A DNA stretch of 64,000 bases. Origin: Limnothrix sp. CACIAM 69d (GTDB lineage Bacteria > Cyanobacteriota > Cyanobacteriia > CACIAM-69d). The stretch lies in NCBI GenBank assembly GCA_001913845.2, contig MKGP02000049.1, positions 1 to 64,000 of the forward strand, in the 5' to 3' direction. Positions 1 through 9,204 of this stretch are shown one piece after another (within the stretch, counting starts at the first letter, position 1; each line of letters begins with the position of its first letter). The notes under the pieces are model-generated. The model saw only the letters and a list, made by a program, of their open reading frames with translations, did not search any database and was not told the DNA's origin. The translations under genes were made by a program, and so were the position numbers.

Positions 1-199
1 ACGACGAAGCCAATCCGTGGGTGTACCACGAGGTGACGAAGGTGGTGCCGGTCAGCCAGCCTCCGAGGGCGAGGTATGCGCAGGGGAACAGCAGCAGACC
101 CGACCAGCCGACGAAGACGAAGCGATCCCGCTTCAGCCAGTCGTCCACTACGTCGAACCACCCGCGTTCCGTGCCCACGCGTCCAACTGCGATGGTCAT
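1..199 (-). CDS. psbD: Photosystem II D2 protein, N-terminal part (cut by window edge)
   Basis: The reverse strand from 199 encodes [20 protein letters not shown], then a lysine/arginine-containing stretch and [20 protein letters not shown], which is the N-terminus of the D2 reaction-centre subunit of photosystem II. D2 is a thylakoid membrane protein that pairs with D1 to bind the special-pair chlorophylls and the QA quinone. About 66 codons, reaching into the first transmembrane helix, lie inside the window; the rest is beyond the left edge. The ATG is preceded by a GGAG-like ribosome site a few bases upstream. The gene is transcribed toward the left edge, downstream of and in the same direction as the invertase gene. 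Whether psbC follows, as is common in cyanobacteria, cannot be seen. Confidence 0.96.
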   Translation of the reverse strand, partial: MTIAVGRVGTERGWFDVVDDWLKRDRFVFVGWSGLLLFPCAYLALGGWLTGTTFVTSWYTHGLASS

Positions 200-511
200 G
201 GAAGAACTCCGAGTAAGAAGGGAAATAAATGACAAAAATGAGAGGTCAGGGGCGATCGATAGCCGAGGGCGACTAAGCACAAAGCGATCGAATCGCCACA
301 ATCACTCTCAGAAAAGTTTAACTTTCTTTACCTAAATCCGGCTAGGGGATCGCCCCAGGAATTCGGCCGGTGGTTCCCCGGCATTTTGCGGGTCAATGCT
401 CAGGTCGGGGCCCTGGAGCGATCGCCGGGCCCGCAACCGGCAACTCACACGATCGCCCGCTGCGGGTCCTGGTTCGGTCGCCATGGGCGATCACGTTGGC
501 TGCCAGCATCC
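200..511. other. psbD upstream region, no gene
   Basis: This 312-base spacer lies between the invertase stop and the psbD start, both on the minus strand. It must hold the psbD leader and probably its promoter. I see no convincing open frame and no clear intrinsic terminator. An AT-rich patch near 310-340 is the most promoter-like part, but I could not assign -10 or -35 boxes with confidence. Confidence 0.5.
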
Positions 512-2047
512 TCAATCCCATCGCAAATCCTGATATTGCGCCTCGATCGACAGGATTGATCGCAATCCCGGCATATCCAACACCGTGGCATCGGCCGGCT
601 TATTCAAAAAATGGTGAACCAACAGCAGGCCCGTAAAAGTCCAGGTTTGGTAAAGACGCGCCTCTTGCCCCAACCAAACCCCTGTGGGCCCATCAAAATA
701 TTCCGGCCATTTCTGTTCCGGTAACCGCTTCAGCAACACCTGATAGGCATCTTGCAAACAATCCCAGAGCGACTCATGCAAATGCCCAAAGCGATAGTAG
801 GGCGTGGTTGACGTTTGTTGATGTCGCAAAACGGCCACCACAAAATACCAAAGCAGGCAGGGCCAATGACCGCCATTGTGATAGCACCAGGGGCGATTTT
901 TGGAGTCATATCCGGTCTTATTGCGCCAATCACTGGCATCCAAAGGGGGATGGCAAATGCGCAGAGGCATTTCTCCAAACAAATCAGCCTGATTATTCAG
1001 TACCAATTGAAAGAGAGCACGCTGTTGGGAAAAGGTAAGCACATCAAAAATAGCGCCCAAGCAATTTCCCAAGGAGAAAAAGCGAAAATCAGGGCGACCT
1101 GTACGGATATTACCAATCAGATATCCCCCTTGATCACCCAGCCAGGCTTGCAACCAGTGGGGAATCGTTTCGGTGCGAATATTATATTCATTGGAAACTC
1201 GTTCACCGTATTGATCAGTGGGCCGACGGCGGAGAATTTGAATGGTTTTGCCATTAATCCAATAGTGTTGAAGCAGATAGCGACGCAGGCGGCGGGCCAG
1301 GGCAGTGGCGTATCGTAATTGCCAAATTTGCTGCCGAATAAAGGGATCGGTGAGGGCTGCTGATCCGGCAGTGCTGCCAATTACTTTTTCCTTCAGGTCG
1401 CTATGAATTAAAACGACGGAACTGAGCAAGGCTCCATACAACAAGGTTTGAATTTCTAAGGGTGCGCCCCACACATCCAAGGGGCGATCGATCATGAAGG
1501 CTCCATCGGGCACGTAAAGGGTTGGGGCGTGCCGAAACCAAGGATGCAAAATCAGCCGCAGAAACCGCTGAATACCCTCTTGGACTTTGGGTTGTTGGCT
1601 CCAACTCCAATCGCCCGTTCGCTGCACATAAACATGGGCCAAAATCGGCCACCAAAGGCTGGCATCAACGGAGGAAACCCGCCCGATCGCCCGTTGGCCA
1701 TAGTCAGCCACCAGGGTTTGGCTGTTGGGTTCCACATAAAAGCTACTGGGAAAAATACCTTCCGTTTGGGGATCAGTGCTTTGCAAGTCCAGGCAAATAT
1801 CTAGGAAATCGCGCAGTAAATCCGCTCGCCCATCCAACAAAAAATAGATCATCACGGGTACGTTATCCCGGATGAAAACTTCGTTGTAATTCAGGTCAGG
1901 ATCCGGCGGGGCATCGGGTCGATCGCGCCGAGGTTGTGGCAAGGCGGCAAAGGTTCCCACGGGGCGATCGCGACAGTAAACGATTGATTTGTCATAGAGC
2001 AAATGCCGCGCGTGATGAATACTTTGAACGCTGTCAAATCGAGCCAT
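512..2047 (-). CDS. Alkaline/neutral invertase (GH100 family)
   Basis: Predicted to hydrolyse sucrose to glucose and fructose in the cytoplasm. The 511-residue protein carries family signatures: YNEVFIRDNVPV near residue 54, SVDASLWWPILAHVY near 127 (containing the aspartate likely to be the catalytic acid), YHNGGHWP near 395 and GQEARLYQTWTFTG near the C-terminus, whose glutamate is probably the second catalytic residue judging by its distance from the end. Anabaena InvA is about 468 residues; the extra length here is N-terminal. The start chosen begins MARFDSVQ and has a purine-rich site upstream. The gene is divergent from the sucrose-phosphate synthase gene, with about 270 bases between the starts, so synthesis and breakdown of sucrose could share a control region. 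GH100 assignment is firm; in vivo substrate is inferred. Confidence 0.93.
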   Translation of the reverse strand: MARFDSVQSIHHARHLLYDKSIVYCRDRPVGTFAALPQPRRDRPDAPPDPDLNYNEVFIRDNVPVMIYFLLDGRADLLRDFLDICLDLQSTDPQTEGIFPSSFYVEPNSQTLVADYGQRAIGRVSSVDASLWWPILAHVYVQRTGDWSWSQQPKVQEGIQRFLRLILHPWFRHAPTLYVPDGAFMIDRPLDVWGAPLEIQTLLYGALLSSVVLIHSDLKEKVIGSTAGSAALTDPFIRQQIWQLRYATALARRLRRYLLQHYWINGKTIQILRRRPTDQYGERVSNEYNIRTETIPHWLQAWLGDQGGYLIGNIRTGRPDFRFFSLGNCLGAIFDVLTFSQQRALFQLVLNNQADLFGEMPLRICHPPLDASDWRNKTGYDSKNRPWCYHNGGHWPCLLWYFVVAVLRHQQTSTTPYYRFGHLHESLWDCLQDAYQVLLKRLPEQKWPEYFDGPTGVWLGQEARLYQTWTFTGLLLVHHFLNKPADATVLDMPGLRSILSIEAQYQDLRWD

Positions 2048-2315
2048 AAATGCAAATCCTTAGCGGAAATTGATCGCCCTGTGGTCGGTGCTTAACCGAT
2101 CGCAGGGGAATTTGAGGTTCGGGTAACCCCTCCAAGCTACTCAAAATTCGCTGGTTATGCTGGAGAGGCCGAACGGCATGTTTTGGCCGGTCGTTCAACC
2201 AGTCGTTTCACCGTCAGTTGCCGAGTTACTCAAGGCTCGATTCAGCATCCAGAGGGTCATTGGTCATTACCCATTGCTGAAGAACGAGCTGTTCATGGAG
2301 GATTCCAACAGAACC

Positions 2316-4601
2316 ATGACTGACTTGAAAAACCTGTATATCGTCACCATTAGCATTCACGGCCTGCTGCGGGGCAGCAATTTGGAACTGGGCCGCGATG
2401 CTGATACGGGTGGTCAAACCAAGTACGTGGTGGAGCTGGCGCGATCGCTCGCCCAGCGTCCAGAAATCGATCGGGTCGATCTCATCACTCGCCGCATTCA
2501 AGACCCGAAAGTAAGCGCCGACTATGCCCAGCCCATTGAACCCCTCAGCCCCAAATCGCAAATTGTTCGGCTGTCGGCCGGGCCGCGTCGCTATCTGCGC
2601 AAGGAGGTACTTTGGCCCCATCTCGATATCTTTGCCGATGAAGTCTTGCGCTACCTGCGGACGGTGGGCCGCACGCCAGATTTGATTCACAGCCACTACG
2701 CCGATGCGGGCTATGTGGGATCCCGGGTGGCCGGGTGGCTGGGGGTGCCCCTGGTGCATACGGGCCATTCACTGGGGCGGGTGAAGTTGCAGCGGATGTT
2801 GGAGCAGGGCAGCAAACCGGCCGCCCTGGAGGAACAGTTTCACTTCAACACCCGCATTGAAGCGGAGGAAGTCACCCTGGCCAGTGCCAGCTTGATTGTG
2901 GCCAGCACGCAACAGGAAGTACAGGAGCAATATCAGGTTTATGACAATTACCAGCCCGATCGAATGGTGGTGATTCCGCCGGGCACGGAGCTTCAGCAGT
3001 TTTATCCGCCGCCGGCCCAATGGCCCACCCCACCGATCCAAGCCCAGCTCGATCGATTCCTCACCGATCCACAGAAGCCGATCATCTTGGCCCTGTCGCG
3101 GGCGGAACGGCGCAAGAATGTGGCCAGTTTGGTGCGGGCCTATGGGGAGTCGCCGGAATTGCAATCCCTGGCCAACCTGGTGTTGGTGCTGGGCAGCCGC
3201 ACGGACATTGCCGCCATGGAGCCGGGCCCCAGGCAGGTGATGACGGAACTGATGCTGTTGATCGATCGCTACGATCTCTACGGCAAGGTGGCCTATCCCA
3301 AGCACCACCAAAGCACCGATGTGGCGGATTTATATCGCCTGGCCACCCAAACTCGGGGCGTGTTTATTAATCCAGCCCTCACGGAACCCTTCGGCCTAAC
3401 GTTGATTGAGGCGGCGGCCAGCGGTTTGCCGGTGGTGGCCACCAATGACGGCGGCCCGCGCGATATTCTGGCGGCCTGTACCAATGGGCAGTTGGTGGAT
3501 CCGTTGAATCTGGATCAAATTCGATCGGCCCTTTACCAAGCCTTGACCCAGCCCGATCGCTGGCAACAGTGGTCTGAGCAAGGTTTGGCGGGCGTGCGAC
3601 GCACCTTTTCCTGGGAAGCGCATACGGAAAAATATCTGCAACAGATTCGACAACTGTTGCAACCCAAGGCCTTGCATGTGGGCAGCGCCCTCAGCGTCAC
3701 CACCCCGGCCCATCGCCAGCGGCAGGAGGTTTCCACAAACCCGCTGATTCGGGCAGAACATCTGTTCATTTCCGACATTGACAACACCCTGATTGGCGAT
3801 CGCGAAGGGTTGGATCGGCTTTTGGCCCAGTTGCTGGTGCGCGATCGGGCGATCGGGTTTGGTGTGGCCACCGGGCGTACCCTGCCCAGCACCCTCGAAA
3901 CCCTGCAAGATTGGCAAATTCCGCTCCCGGATGTGTTGATCACGGCCGTTGGCAGCGAAATTCACTACGGCCCCGACCTGGTTCCCGACACCCGTTGGCG
4001 ACAATACATCAGCCACAATTGGCAACCGAACGCCATCCGCAACGCCTTGAACGACATAGAAGGTCTGGTGTTGCAGCCCGCTGCCAACCAGCGATCGCAC
4101 AAGATCAGCTATTGGATTGATCCACAGATTGCACCCCAGGTTCGCCAAATTCGCCAATATCTGCGCCGCCAGGGACTAAATGTCCGGCTGATTAGCTCCC
4201 ATGGGCAATATCTCGATATTTTGCCCTGGCGTGCCTCCAAGGGCGATGCCCTTCGCTACTGCGCTCTGAAGTGGGGATTTTTGATCAAAAACCTACTGGT
4301 GGCGGGCGATTCGGGCAATGATGTTTCCATGCTGCGGGGCAACACCCGGGCCGTGGTGGTGGGGAACCACAGCCGCGAACTCGATCGGCTGCGCACTCAT
4401 CCCAACATCTACTTTGCCGAAGGGCACTACGCCTGGGGGATTTTGGAAGGGTTGGCCCATTACCAGATTCCCGGCTTTGCCGATCGGCCCCCATCCCCGT
4501 TGGTATATCCCAGCCCGATCGCCCGCTTTGGTAGCAGCTCGATTGCGGGCGATCGCCCCGGTGGCCCCAAACAGCCAACCTTGCAGCGGGCCCTGTCTTG
4601 A
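2316..4601 (+). CDS. spsA: Sucrose-phosphate synthase with C-terminal HAD phosphatase domain
   Basis: Makes sucrose-6-phosphate from UDP- or ADP-glucose and fructose-6-phosphate; the fused HAD domain may then release sucrose. Residues about 1-460 form a GT4 (GT-B) glycosyltransferase: ISIHGLLRG and DTGGQTKYVVELA near the start, then ALSRAERRKN and EPFGLTLIEAAASGLPVVAT. Residues about 480-740 form an HAD-IIB domain with motif I ISDIDNTLIGDREG and a late GDSGNDVSML motif, so the nucleophile and acid aspartates and the metal-binding GDxxND are kept. I start at ATG 2316 (MTDLKNLYIV); in-frame ATGs at 2295 and 2157 would add a poorly conserved extension. From memory, the Synechocystis enzyme has a degenerate phosphatase domain, whereas the Synechococcus elongatus one is bifunctional. 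The gene is followed by an intrinsic terminator. Confidence 0.95.
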   Translation: MTDLKNLYIVTISIHGLLRGSNLELGRDADTGGQTKYVVELARSLAQRPEIDRVDLITRRIQDPKVSADYAQPIEPLSPKSQIVRLSAGPRRYLRKEVLWPHLDIFADEVLRYLRTVGRTPDLIHSHYADAGYVGSRVAGWLGVPLVHTGHSLGRVKLQRMLEQGSKPAALEEQFHFNTRIEAEEVTLASASLIVASTQQEVQEQYQVYDNYQPDRMVVIPPGTELQQFYPPPAQWPTPPIQAQLDRFLTDPQKPIILALSRAERRKNVASLVRAYGESPELQSLANLVLVLGSRTDIAAMEPGPRQVMTELMLLIDRYDLYGKVAYPKHHQSTDVADLYRLATQTRGVFINPALTEPFGLTLIEAAASGLPVVATNDGGPRDILAACTNGQLVDPLNLDQIRSALYQALTQPDRWQQWSEQGLAGVRRTFSWEAHTEKYLQQIRQLLQPKALHVGSALSVTTPAHRQRQEVSTNPLIRAEHLFISDIDNTLIGDREGLDRLLAQLLVRDRAIGFGVATGRTLPSTLETLQDWQIPLPDVLITAVGSEIHYGPDLVPDTRWRQYISHNWQPNAIRNALNDIEGLVLQPAANQRSHKISYWIDPQIAPQVRQIRQYLRRQGLNVRLISSHGQYLDILPWRASKGDALRYCALKWGFLIKNLLVAGDSGNDVSMLRGNTRAVVVGNHSRELDRLRTHPNIYFAEGHYAWGILEGLAHYQIPGFADRPPSPLVYPSPIARFGSSSIAGDRPGGPKQPTLQRALS

Positions 4602-5317
4602 ACCTAATGGGCGGCCGCCAAATCACATTCTCAAGCCGCTCCTCCCCATAATTCAATGCTCGATCGGCCGCTGGTTGGCCTCCGAAGCGTGATCGTTGCG
4701 ACGGAAGCCAGCAATGTCTCATGCTCAAATCATGGGGGATCGGGCAACTCCAACAACATCCATGCGGGTTCAACAGTCCCATCCTGGCGAGGCTGCTGAA
4801 CCCGCATCTGTTTTCTGTTTTGTTTTCTGTTTTATAGATCGGCTTGTTGATTGACTTGTTGATCAACTTGTTGATCGGTTAGTGGATCGGCTTAGGTGTC
4901 AGTTTGCATCTCTAATTCGGTGGGCTTCAGGGAACGAATCAAAACCTTGAACTTGGGACTTTCTGCGGCAGCGTCCGGGTAATCTCAGTTAGTCTGTGCT
5001 GAGGGAATTGTTGCTCGCCCAAACCAAGCCTCTTGCACCATGGCCGATCGCGTGCTGCCCTGCCCCATTCGCCTGTGCCTCTATGGCCCTGGAGTCATGT
5101 CCGCAAGCCGCTGGCCCCAGTCTCCTCAGCTTCAGCCAAGTCCCCCAACCATTCCCGACAGACTTCCCAAAGTTATTCTTCCCAAAGCAATTCTTCCCAA
5201 AATAATTCAGGCCGTCCTTTCAGACTGTTGTTAACGTATGGGAAGCGTTGATCGCCCCGTGCGATCGCCCCTGGGGATCCGTCATCCTGCCTTCGAGAAG
5301 TCCTGTTGCCTAGCCCC
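4602..5317. other. Long spacer with short tandem repeats, no gene
   Basis: This 716-base spacer contains a terminator for spsA (4764-4833) and two runs of short imperfect tandem repeats: CTTGTTGAT-type units near 4845-4885 and TTCTTCCCAAA-type units near 5165-5205. Open frames here are short, overlapping and low in codon signal, so I call none. The 3' part presumably carries the promoter of the histidine kinase gene. Confidence 0.6.
4764..4833 (+). terminator. Intrinsic terminator after spsA
   Basis: A 13-bp stem with one mismatch (GCGGGTTCAACAG at 4764-4776 and CTGCTGAACCCGC at 4793-4805) is followed by a T-rich tract to about 4833. Its position, 160 bases after the spsA stop, and its orientation fit the end of that transcript. 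Confidence 0.8.
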
Positions 5318-7786
5318 ATGACCGACCCGTTCAGCACCGCCTCATCTCCTGCTGGATCGACCTCACCATCGACCCCACCGTCTCGGTCAGAACCTGACGC
5401 GAGCATTGCTCTGCACCCGGAGGCCGAATCGGCTCCCCCCTACCGGGCCGTTAGCTTTGATGAGCATCAGGTCAATTTTCAATCTCTGATTGAGAAAGCC
5501 ACGGATATTGTAGTGATTTTGGACAGTTGCGGAATTTTCCGCTACGTCAGCCCCTCCACCGAGGGCATTTTGGGCTACACCTCCGCTGAAACCGTGGGGC
5601 AACCGGTCGAGAACTTCGTGCATCCGGCGGATTTGCCCGCCGTCCAAGGCACGATCGCGGCGGCCCTGGCCCAACCCGGCGTGAGTCAACGGCTGTCGGA
5701 TTATCGCGTGCGCCATGGGGACGGCTCTTGGCGTTTCTTTGATGCGGTCACCACTAATCTGCTCGACGATTCGGCCGTGCGCGGCATTGTGGTGAACTGC
5801 CACGACATCACGGAACGGCGCTTGGCCGATCGGGTGTTGATTGAGCGGGCCCGGCTGTCCAAGCTGGAGGCGGAGGTGGGGGCGGCCCTTGCGTCTGGGG
5901 GATCGCTGTCGGAAGTGTTGCAGCGTTGCACCCAAACGATCGCCGGGGCCTTGCAAGTGCCCTTTGTGCGGGTTTGGACCTATAACCGGGAGGCGCGGTT
6001 GCTGGAGTTGCGGGCCTCAGCCGGCCAACATTCCCTAGTGGCGGAATTTCCCACCTATATTCCGATCGGGGCTTCCCTGGTGGGGGCGATCGCCCAGAGT
6101 CGCCAACCCTACCTGACCAACTGCACCGCCACCGACCCCAACTTTGAGGCCCGCGATTGGCTCGATAGTGAGCAGGTTGTGGCCTTTGCGGGCTATCCCC
6201 TGATTGTGGATGACCAACTGGTGGGGGTGATGGCCCTGTTTGGGCGGCGGCCCATGGTGTCGGCGGAACATGGGGCCCTGGGTTGGATTGCCAGCGTCTT
6301 GGCCATGGCCATTGACCGGGCTTGGGCCCGCGAGGCCTTGATGTCGCGGCGGGAGGCGCTGCTGTTTCGGTTGGCGGGGCAAATTCGCCAATCCCTGGAT
6401 GTGGAAGTGGTTTTGCAAGCGGCGGTGCAGGAGATTCGATCGCTGCTGCATGTCGATCGCTGCTTGTTCTTGAACTATTGCCCCCGGCCAGTGAACAAGG
6501 ATGTGACCTTCCTGGAGCAATCCTATTGGGAAGTGGCGGCCGAGTCGGCCCAGGGCAGTCTACCGAGCTTTGTGGGCAAGCAGTTACATGGCTTGGCGGC
6601 GGGAGTCGCGCCGTTGCTGTTGCAGTGGGAAATTGTTTGCACCGATGAGGTGGTGCGGCCGGCGGCAATTACGGTGCAGGAATTTTTGGCGCAACTGTCG
6701 GCGGGGGCCGCGCTGATTTTGCCGGTTCAGGGCAGCCGCACCACCTTTTTGGGGGCGGTGGCCTGTGTGGAGCATCGGGGCGATCGAATTTGGAGCGAAA
6801 GCGAGGTGGGCCTATTGCGGGGGGTGTGCGACCAATTGGCGATCGCCCTGGATCAAGCGGCCCTCTACACCGATGCCCAAGACAAGGCCCACCAAGCCCG
6901 CGACCAGGCCGATCGCCTGGCCCAAGCCCTGGATGAGTTGCAGTCCACCCAAATGCAACTGTTCCAAAGCGAAAAGATGTCCAGCCTGGGGCAAATGGTG
7001 GCCGGCATTGCCCACGAAATCAACAACCCGATCGCCGTTGTCCATGGCAATTTGAAATATGCCCGACAATATTTGGCGGAATTGCTGAGGGTGATTGACA
7101 CCTATCGATCGACCTATCCCGAAGCCCACGAGGCGATCGACCAACTGTTGCGGGACATTGATTTAACCTTTGTTCGCCAAGACTTCACCAAACTCCTGGA
7201 AGCCATGGGGTTAGCAGCGGAGCGCATTCGGCAAATTGTCCTTTCCCTGCGCAACTTTGCTCGGCTCGATCGGGCAGGGATGAAACCCACCAATCTCCAC
7301 GAATGCTTGGACGAAACCCTCACCCTCCTGCGCCACCGGCTGGAACCCAATGGGCGGTTTGGGGGCATTCAATTGGAGATCGATCGGGGAGAATTGCCCC
7401 TGGTGACTTGCCATGGAGGACAGATGGCCCAGGTGTTGATGAACCTGATTGGTAATGCCATCGATGCGATGGAGTCGATCGATCGGCCCGCCATCTTGAA
7501 AATCAGCACTCGCCTGTTGAGCAACGGCCCCCAATCGATCGCGGAAATTGCCATCCGTGATTCGGGCTATGGGATTTCTGACGACATTCGCCCCCATCTG
7601 TTTAATCCCTTCTTCACCACCAAGCCCGTGGGTCGCGGCACGGGCTTGGGCCTGTCCATCACCTATCAAATTGTGGTGGAAAATCACGGCGGTACGATCG
7701 ACTGGACTTCCGACCCGGAATGGGGCACAGAATTCGTGATTCGGCTGCCGGTGTTGCTGCCCCTGCCGCCCAGTTGCCGCACCTGA
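5318..7786 (+). CDS. PAS-GAF-GAF sensor histidine kinase
   Basis: A soluble-looking two-component sensor of about 822 residues. Order of parts: a low-complexity Ser/Pro/Thr start (1-45), a PAS domain about 60-165 (ILDSCGIFRYVSPS, then GDGSWRFFDAV), two GAF domains about 180-330 and 345-515, a short coiled coil, a HisKA dimerisation domain with the phospho-accepting histidine in GIAHEINNP near 570, and a C-terminal ATPase domain (IRDSGYGI, FNPFFTTKPVGRGTGLGLSI). No receiver domain and no transmembrane segment are evident, so input is probably cytoplasmic through a ligand or chromophore in PAS or GAF. I see no adjacent response regulator, so its partner is elsewhere. The start is ATG 5318; an upstream TTG is possible. 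It converges on mntC with only 24 bases between the stops. Confidence 0.9.
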   Translation: MTDPFSTASSPAGSTSPSTPPSRSEPDASIALHPEAESAPPYRAVSFDEHQVNFQSLIEKATDIVVILDSCGIFRYVSPSTEGILGYTSAETVGQPVENFVHPADLPAVQGTIAAALAQPGVSQRLSDYRVRHGDGSWRFFDAVTTNLLDDSAVRGIVVNCHDITERRLADRVLIERARLSKLEAEVGAALASGGSLSEVLQRCTQTIAGALQVPFVRVWTYNREARLLELRASAGQHSLVAEFPTYIPIGASLVGAIAQSRQPYLTNCTATDPNFEARDWLDSEQVVAFAGYPLIVDDQLVGVMALFGRRPMVSAEHGALGWIASVLAMAIDRAWAREALMSRREALLFRLAGQIRQSLDVEVVLQAAVQEIRSLLHVDRCLFLNYCPRPVNKDVTFLEQSYWEVAAESAQGSLPSFVGKQLHGLAAGVAPLLLQWEIVCTDEVVRPAAITVQEFLAQLSAGAALILPVQGSRTTFLGAVACVEHRGDRIWSESEVGLLRGVCDQLAIALDQAALYTDAQDKAHQARDQADRLAQALDELQSTQMQLFQSEKMSSLGQMVAGIAHEINNPIAVVHGNLKYARQYLAELLRVIDTYRSTYPEAHEAIDQLLRDIDLTFVRQDFTKLLEAMGLAAERIRQIVLSLRNFARLDRAGMKPTNLHECLDETLTLLRHRLEPNGRFGGIQLEIDRGELPLVTCHGGQMAQVLMNLIGNAIDAMESIDRPAILKISTRLLSNGPQSIAEIAIRDSGYGISDDIRPHLFNPFFTTKPVGRGTGLGLSITYQIVVENHGGTIDWTSDPEWGTEFVIRLPVLLPLPPSCRT

Positions 7787-7810
7787 GCGGTTGCAGTTTG
7801 GCCAACCAGC

Positions 7811-8938
7811 CTAACGCGGCGTGGCTGGGACGCTTGAGGGAGTGGGTGCGCTGGCGGGCGCAAGGCTCGGCGCAAAGGGTCGATCGTGCCCGCCCAAGGC
7901 CCGCACGATCGATCGCGTATTTTGCGCCAACATCTTCACGTAGCTCTCGGCCGGCCCCCCAGCCACCCCGATCGAATCCGCATAGAGCTTGTCGGGAGAC
8001 AGGGTGACACCACTTTCGGCCGCCACCGTCTCAATCAAAGCCGGGTTAATGGTCGTTTCTGCAAAAATCGCCGGCACTTTGGCTTGGCGAATGGCCGCCG
8101 CCATTCGGGCCATGGTTTGGGCGCTGGGTTGCTCCTCAGTGCTAATGCCAATCAGGGTTCCGAGCACCGGAATTTTGTAGGTCTGGGCATAGTACTGAAA
8201 GGCATCGTGGGTGGTCACCAGTCGTCGCTGGGCGGCGGGAATGGTTTGAATTTGGACACCGATCCATTGATCAAGCTGCTGGAGTTCCCCCAACAACCGA
8301 TCGGCATTGGCCGCAAACGCCGCCCGATCATCCGGGGAAAGCTTGCTTAATTCATCCCGAATCGCCATCACCATCACCATTCCATTGCGGGCGCTGCCCC
8401 ACACATGGGGATCCGGAACCGTTGCCCCCTGTTTGGGTAGGGTGAGGGCCGGCACTCGCTCCCCGATCGCCACAGCCTTGGCCGTCTGCCCCGAAGATTG
8501 AATCAGCTTAATAATTCCCGGCTCCAGGTTATAGCCGTTGTAAAAAATGCGGTCTGCCCGCTCGATCGCCACCGTATCGCGCGGCACGGGTTCGTAGAGG
8601 TGGGGGTCATCACCGGGTCTGAGCAACCCTTTCACGATCACTTCATCACCCGCCACCCGTTGGGTTAAGTCCGTCAAAATCGTGCTGGTAACCACCACCG
8701 TGGGCCGATCGGGCCCGCTGGGTCGTTCTCCTAACCCACAGCTCACCAGCAAGACCCCAATCCCCAAACTGCCCAGCCATCGCCCCCAGGCAAAACCGGG
8801 GCCCCGCTGCCCGATCGAGAGCTGGCCGGTTGTGTGGCGTTTTCGCGATGATGCCAGTTGTGATTTTTGGCGTAATTGCTGGCGTAATTGCTGGCGTAAT
8901 TTCTGCCGTGGTTTTCGGGGTTCTAAGGGTCGAATCAT
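7811..8938 (-). CDS. mntC: Manganese-type ABC transporter substrate-binding lipoprotein
   Basis: Cluster A-I (PsaA/ZnuA/MntC) metal-binding protein that delivers a divalent metal to the permease encoded across the divergent promoter. A lipobox (GVLLVSC) marks a lipoprotein. Four ligand positions can be read: His in DDPHLYEP, His in PDPHVWG, Glu in IFAETTINP and Asp in LYADSIG. His-His-Glu-Asp is the manganese type, and there is no His-rich loop like that of zinc-specific ZnuA. The start is uncertain: ATG 8938 (MIRPLEP) has a GGAGA site upstream, but even this leaves about 60 basic residues before the signal peptide, including a (RQQL) repeat encoded by a 12-bp tandem repeat. Opening further upstream, to about 9085, is possible. 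Split orientation from mntAB differs from the single mntCAB operon known in Synechocystis. Confidence 0.87.
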   Translation of the reverse strand: MIRPLEPRKPRQKLRQQLRQQLRQKSQLASSRKRHTTGQLSIGQRGPGFAWGRWLGSLGIGVLLVSCGLGERPSGPDRPTVVVTSTILTDLTQRVAGDEVIVKGLLRPGDDPHLYEPVPRDTVAIERADRIFYNGYNLEPGIIKLIQSSGQTAKAVAIGERVPALTLPKQGATVPDPHVWGSARNGMVMVMAIRDELSKLSPDDRAAFAANADRLLGELQQLDQWIGVQIQTIPAAQRRLVTTHDAFQYYAQTYKIPVLGTLIGISTEEQPSAQTMARMAAAIRQAKVPAIFAETTINPALIETVAAESGVTLSPDKLYADSIGVAGGPAESYVKMLAQNTRSIVRALGGHDRPFAPSLAPASAPTPSSVPATPR

Positions 8939-9070
8939 CTGCCATTTCTCCATTGCCATCATCAAGCCACCGCCAGCAGTCCAAGACCGGGGCCAACTCC
9001 AGCCCGATCGCGGTATTTTGCCCACTGGCCCGCCGCTGGCCCCAATCAGAGCACTGGGAGGGCTTGACTT

Positions 9071-9115
9071 GACTTTCATTATCATTTCATAATTGCATTC
9101 ATAATCATTTCATGA
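9071..9115. promoter_or_regulatory. Putative metal-responsive operator between mntC and mntA
   Basis: The AT-rich spacer contains two 13-mers, ATTATCATTTCAT (9078-9090) and ATAATCATTTCAT (9101-9113), that differ at one base and are 23 bp apart, about two helical turns. It stands out sharply from the GC-rich surroundings and lies between divergent transporter genes, so a shared regulator site is likely. The regulator (ManR, Fur or Zur family) cannot be named from sequence alone. Confidence 0.55.
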
Positions 9116-9204
9116 TCTTTCTCGGTTTGATATCGTGAGAGGCAGGTAGCTGCTAGATCGGGTTCAGGTCATTTCGCACGATTTGATCTGGACTTTTTTT
9201 GCCC

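Noticed and set aside
1-335. Plus-strand frames at the left edge
   Set aside because: They are antisense to psbD, which is unmistakable on the minus strand.
4996-5251. Small proteins in the spsA-histidine kinase spacer
   Set aside because: Several overlapping frames of 60-70 codons are open, but they overlap one another, include tandem repeat translations and show no ribosome site or family similarity.
9071-9115. Zinc (Zur) box and a zinc-specific transporter
   Set aside because: The half-site ATTATCA is present but the repeats are direct, not inverted as in a Zur box, and the binding protein has His-His-Glu-Asp ligands and no His-rich loop. Manganese is the better fit.
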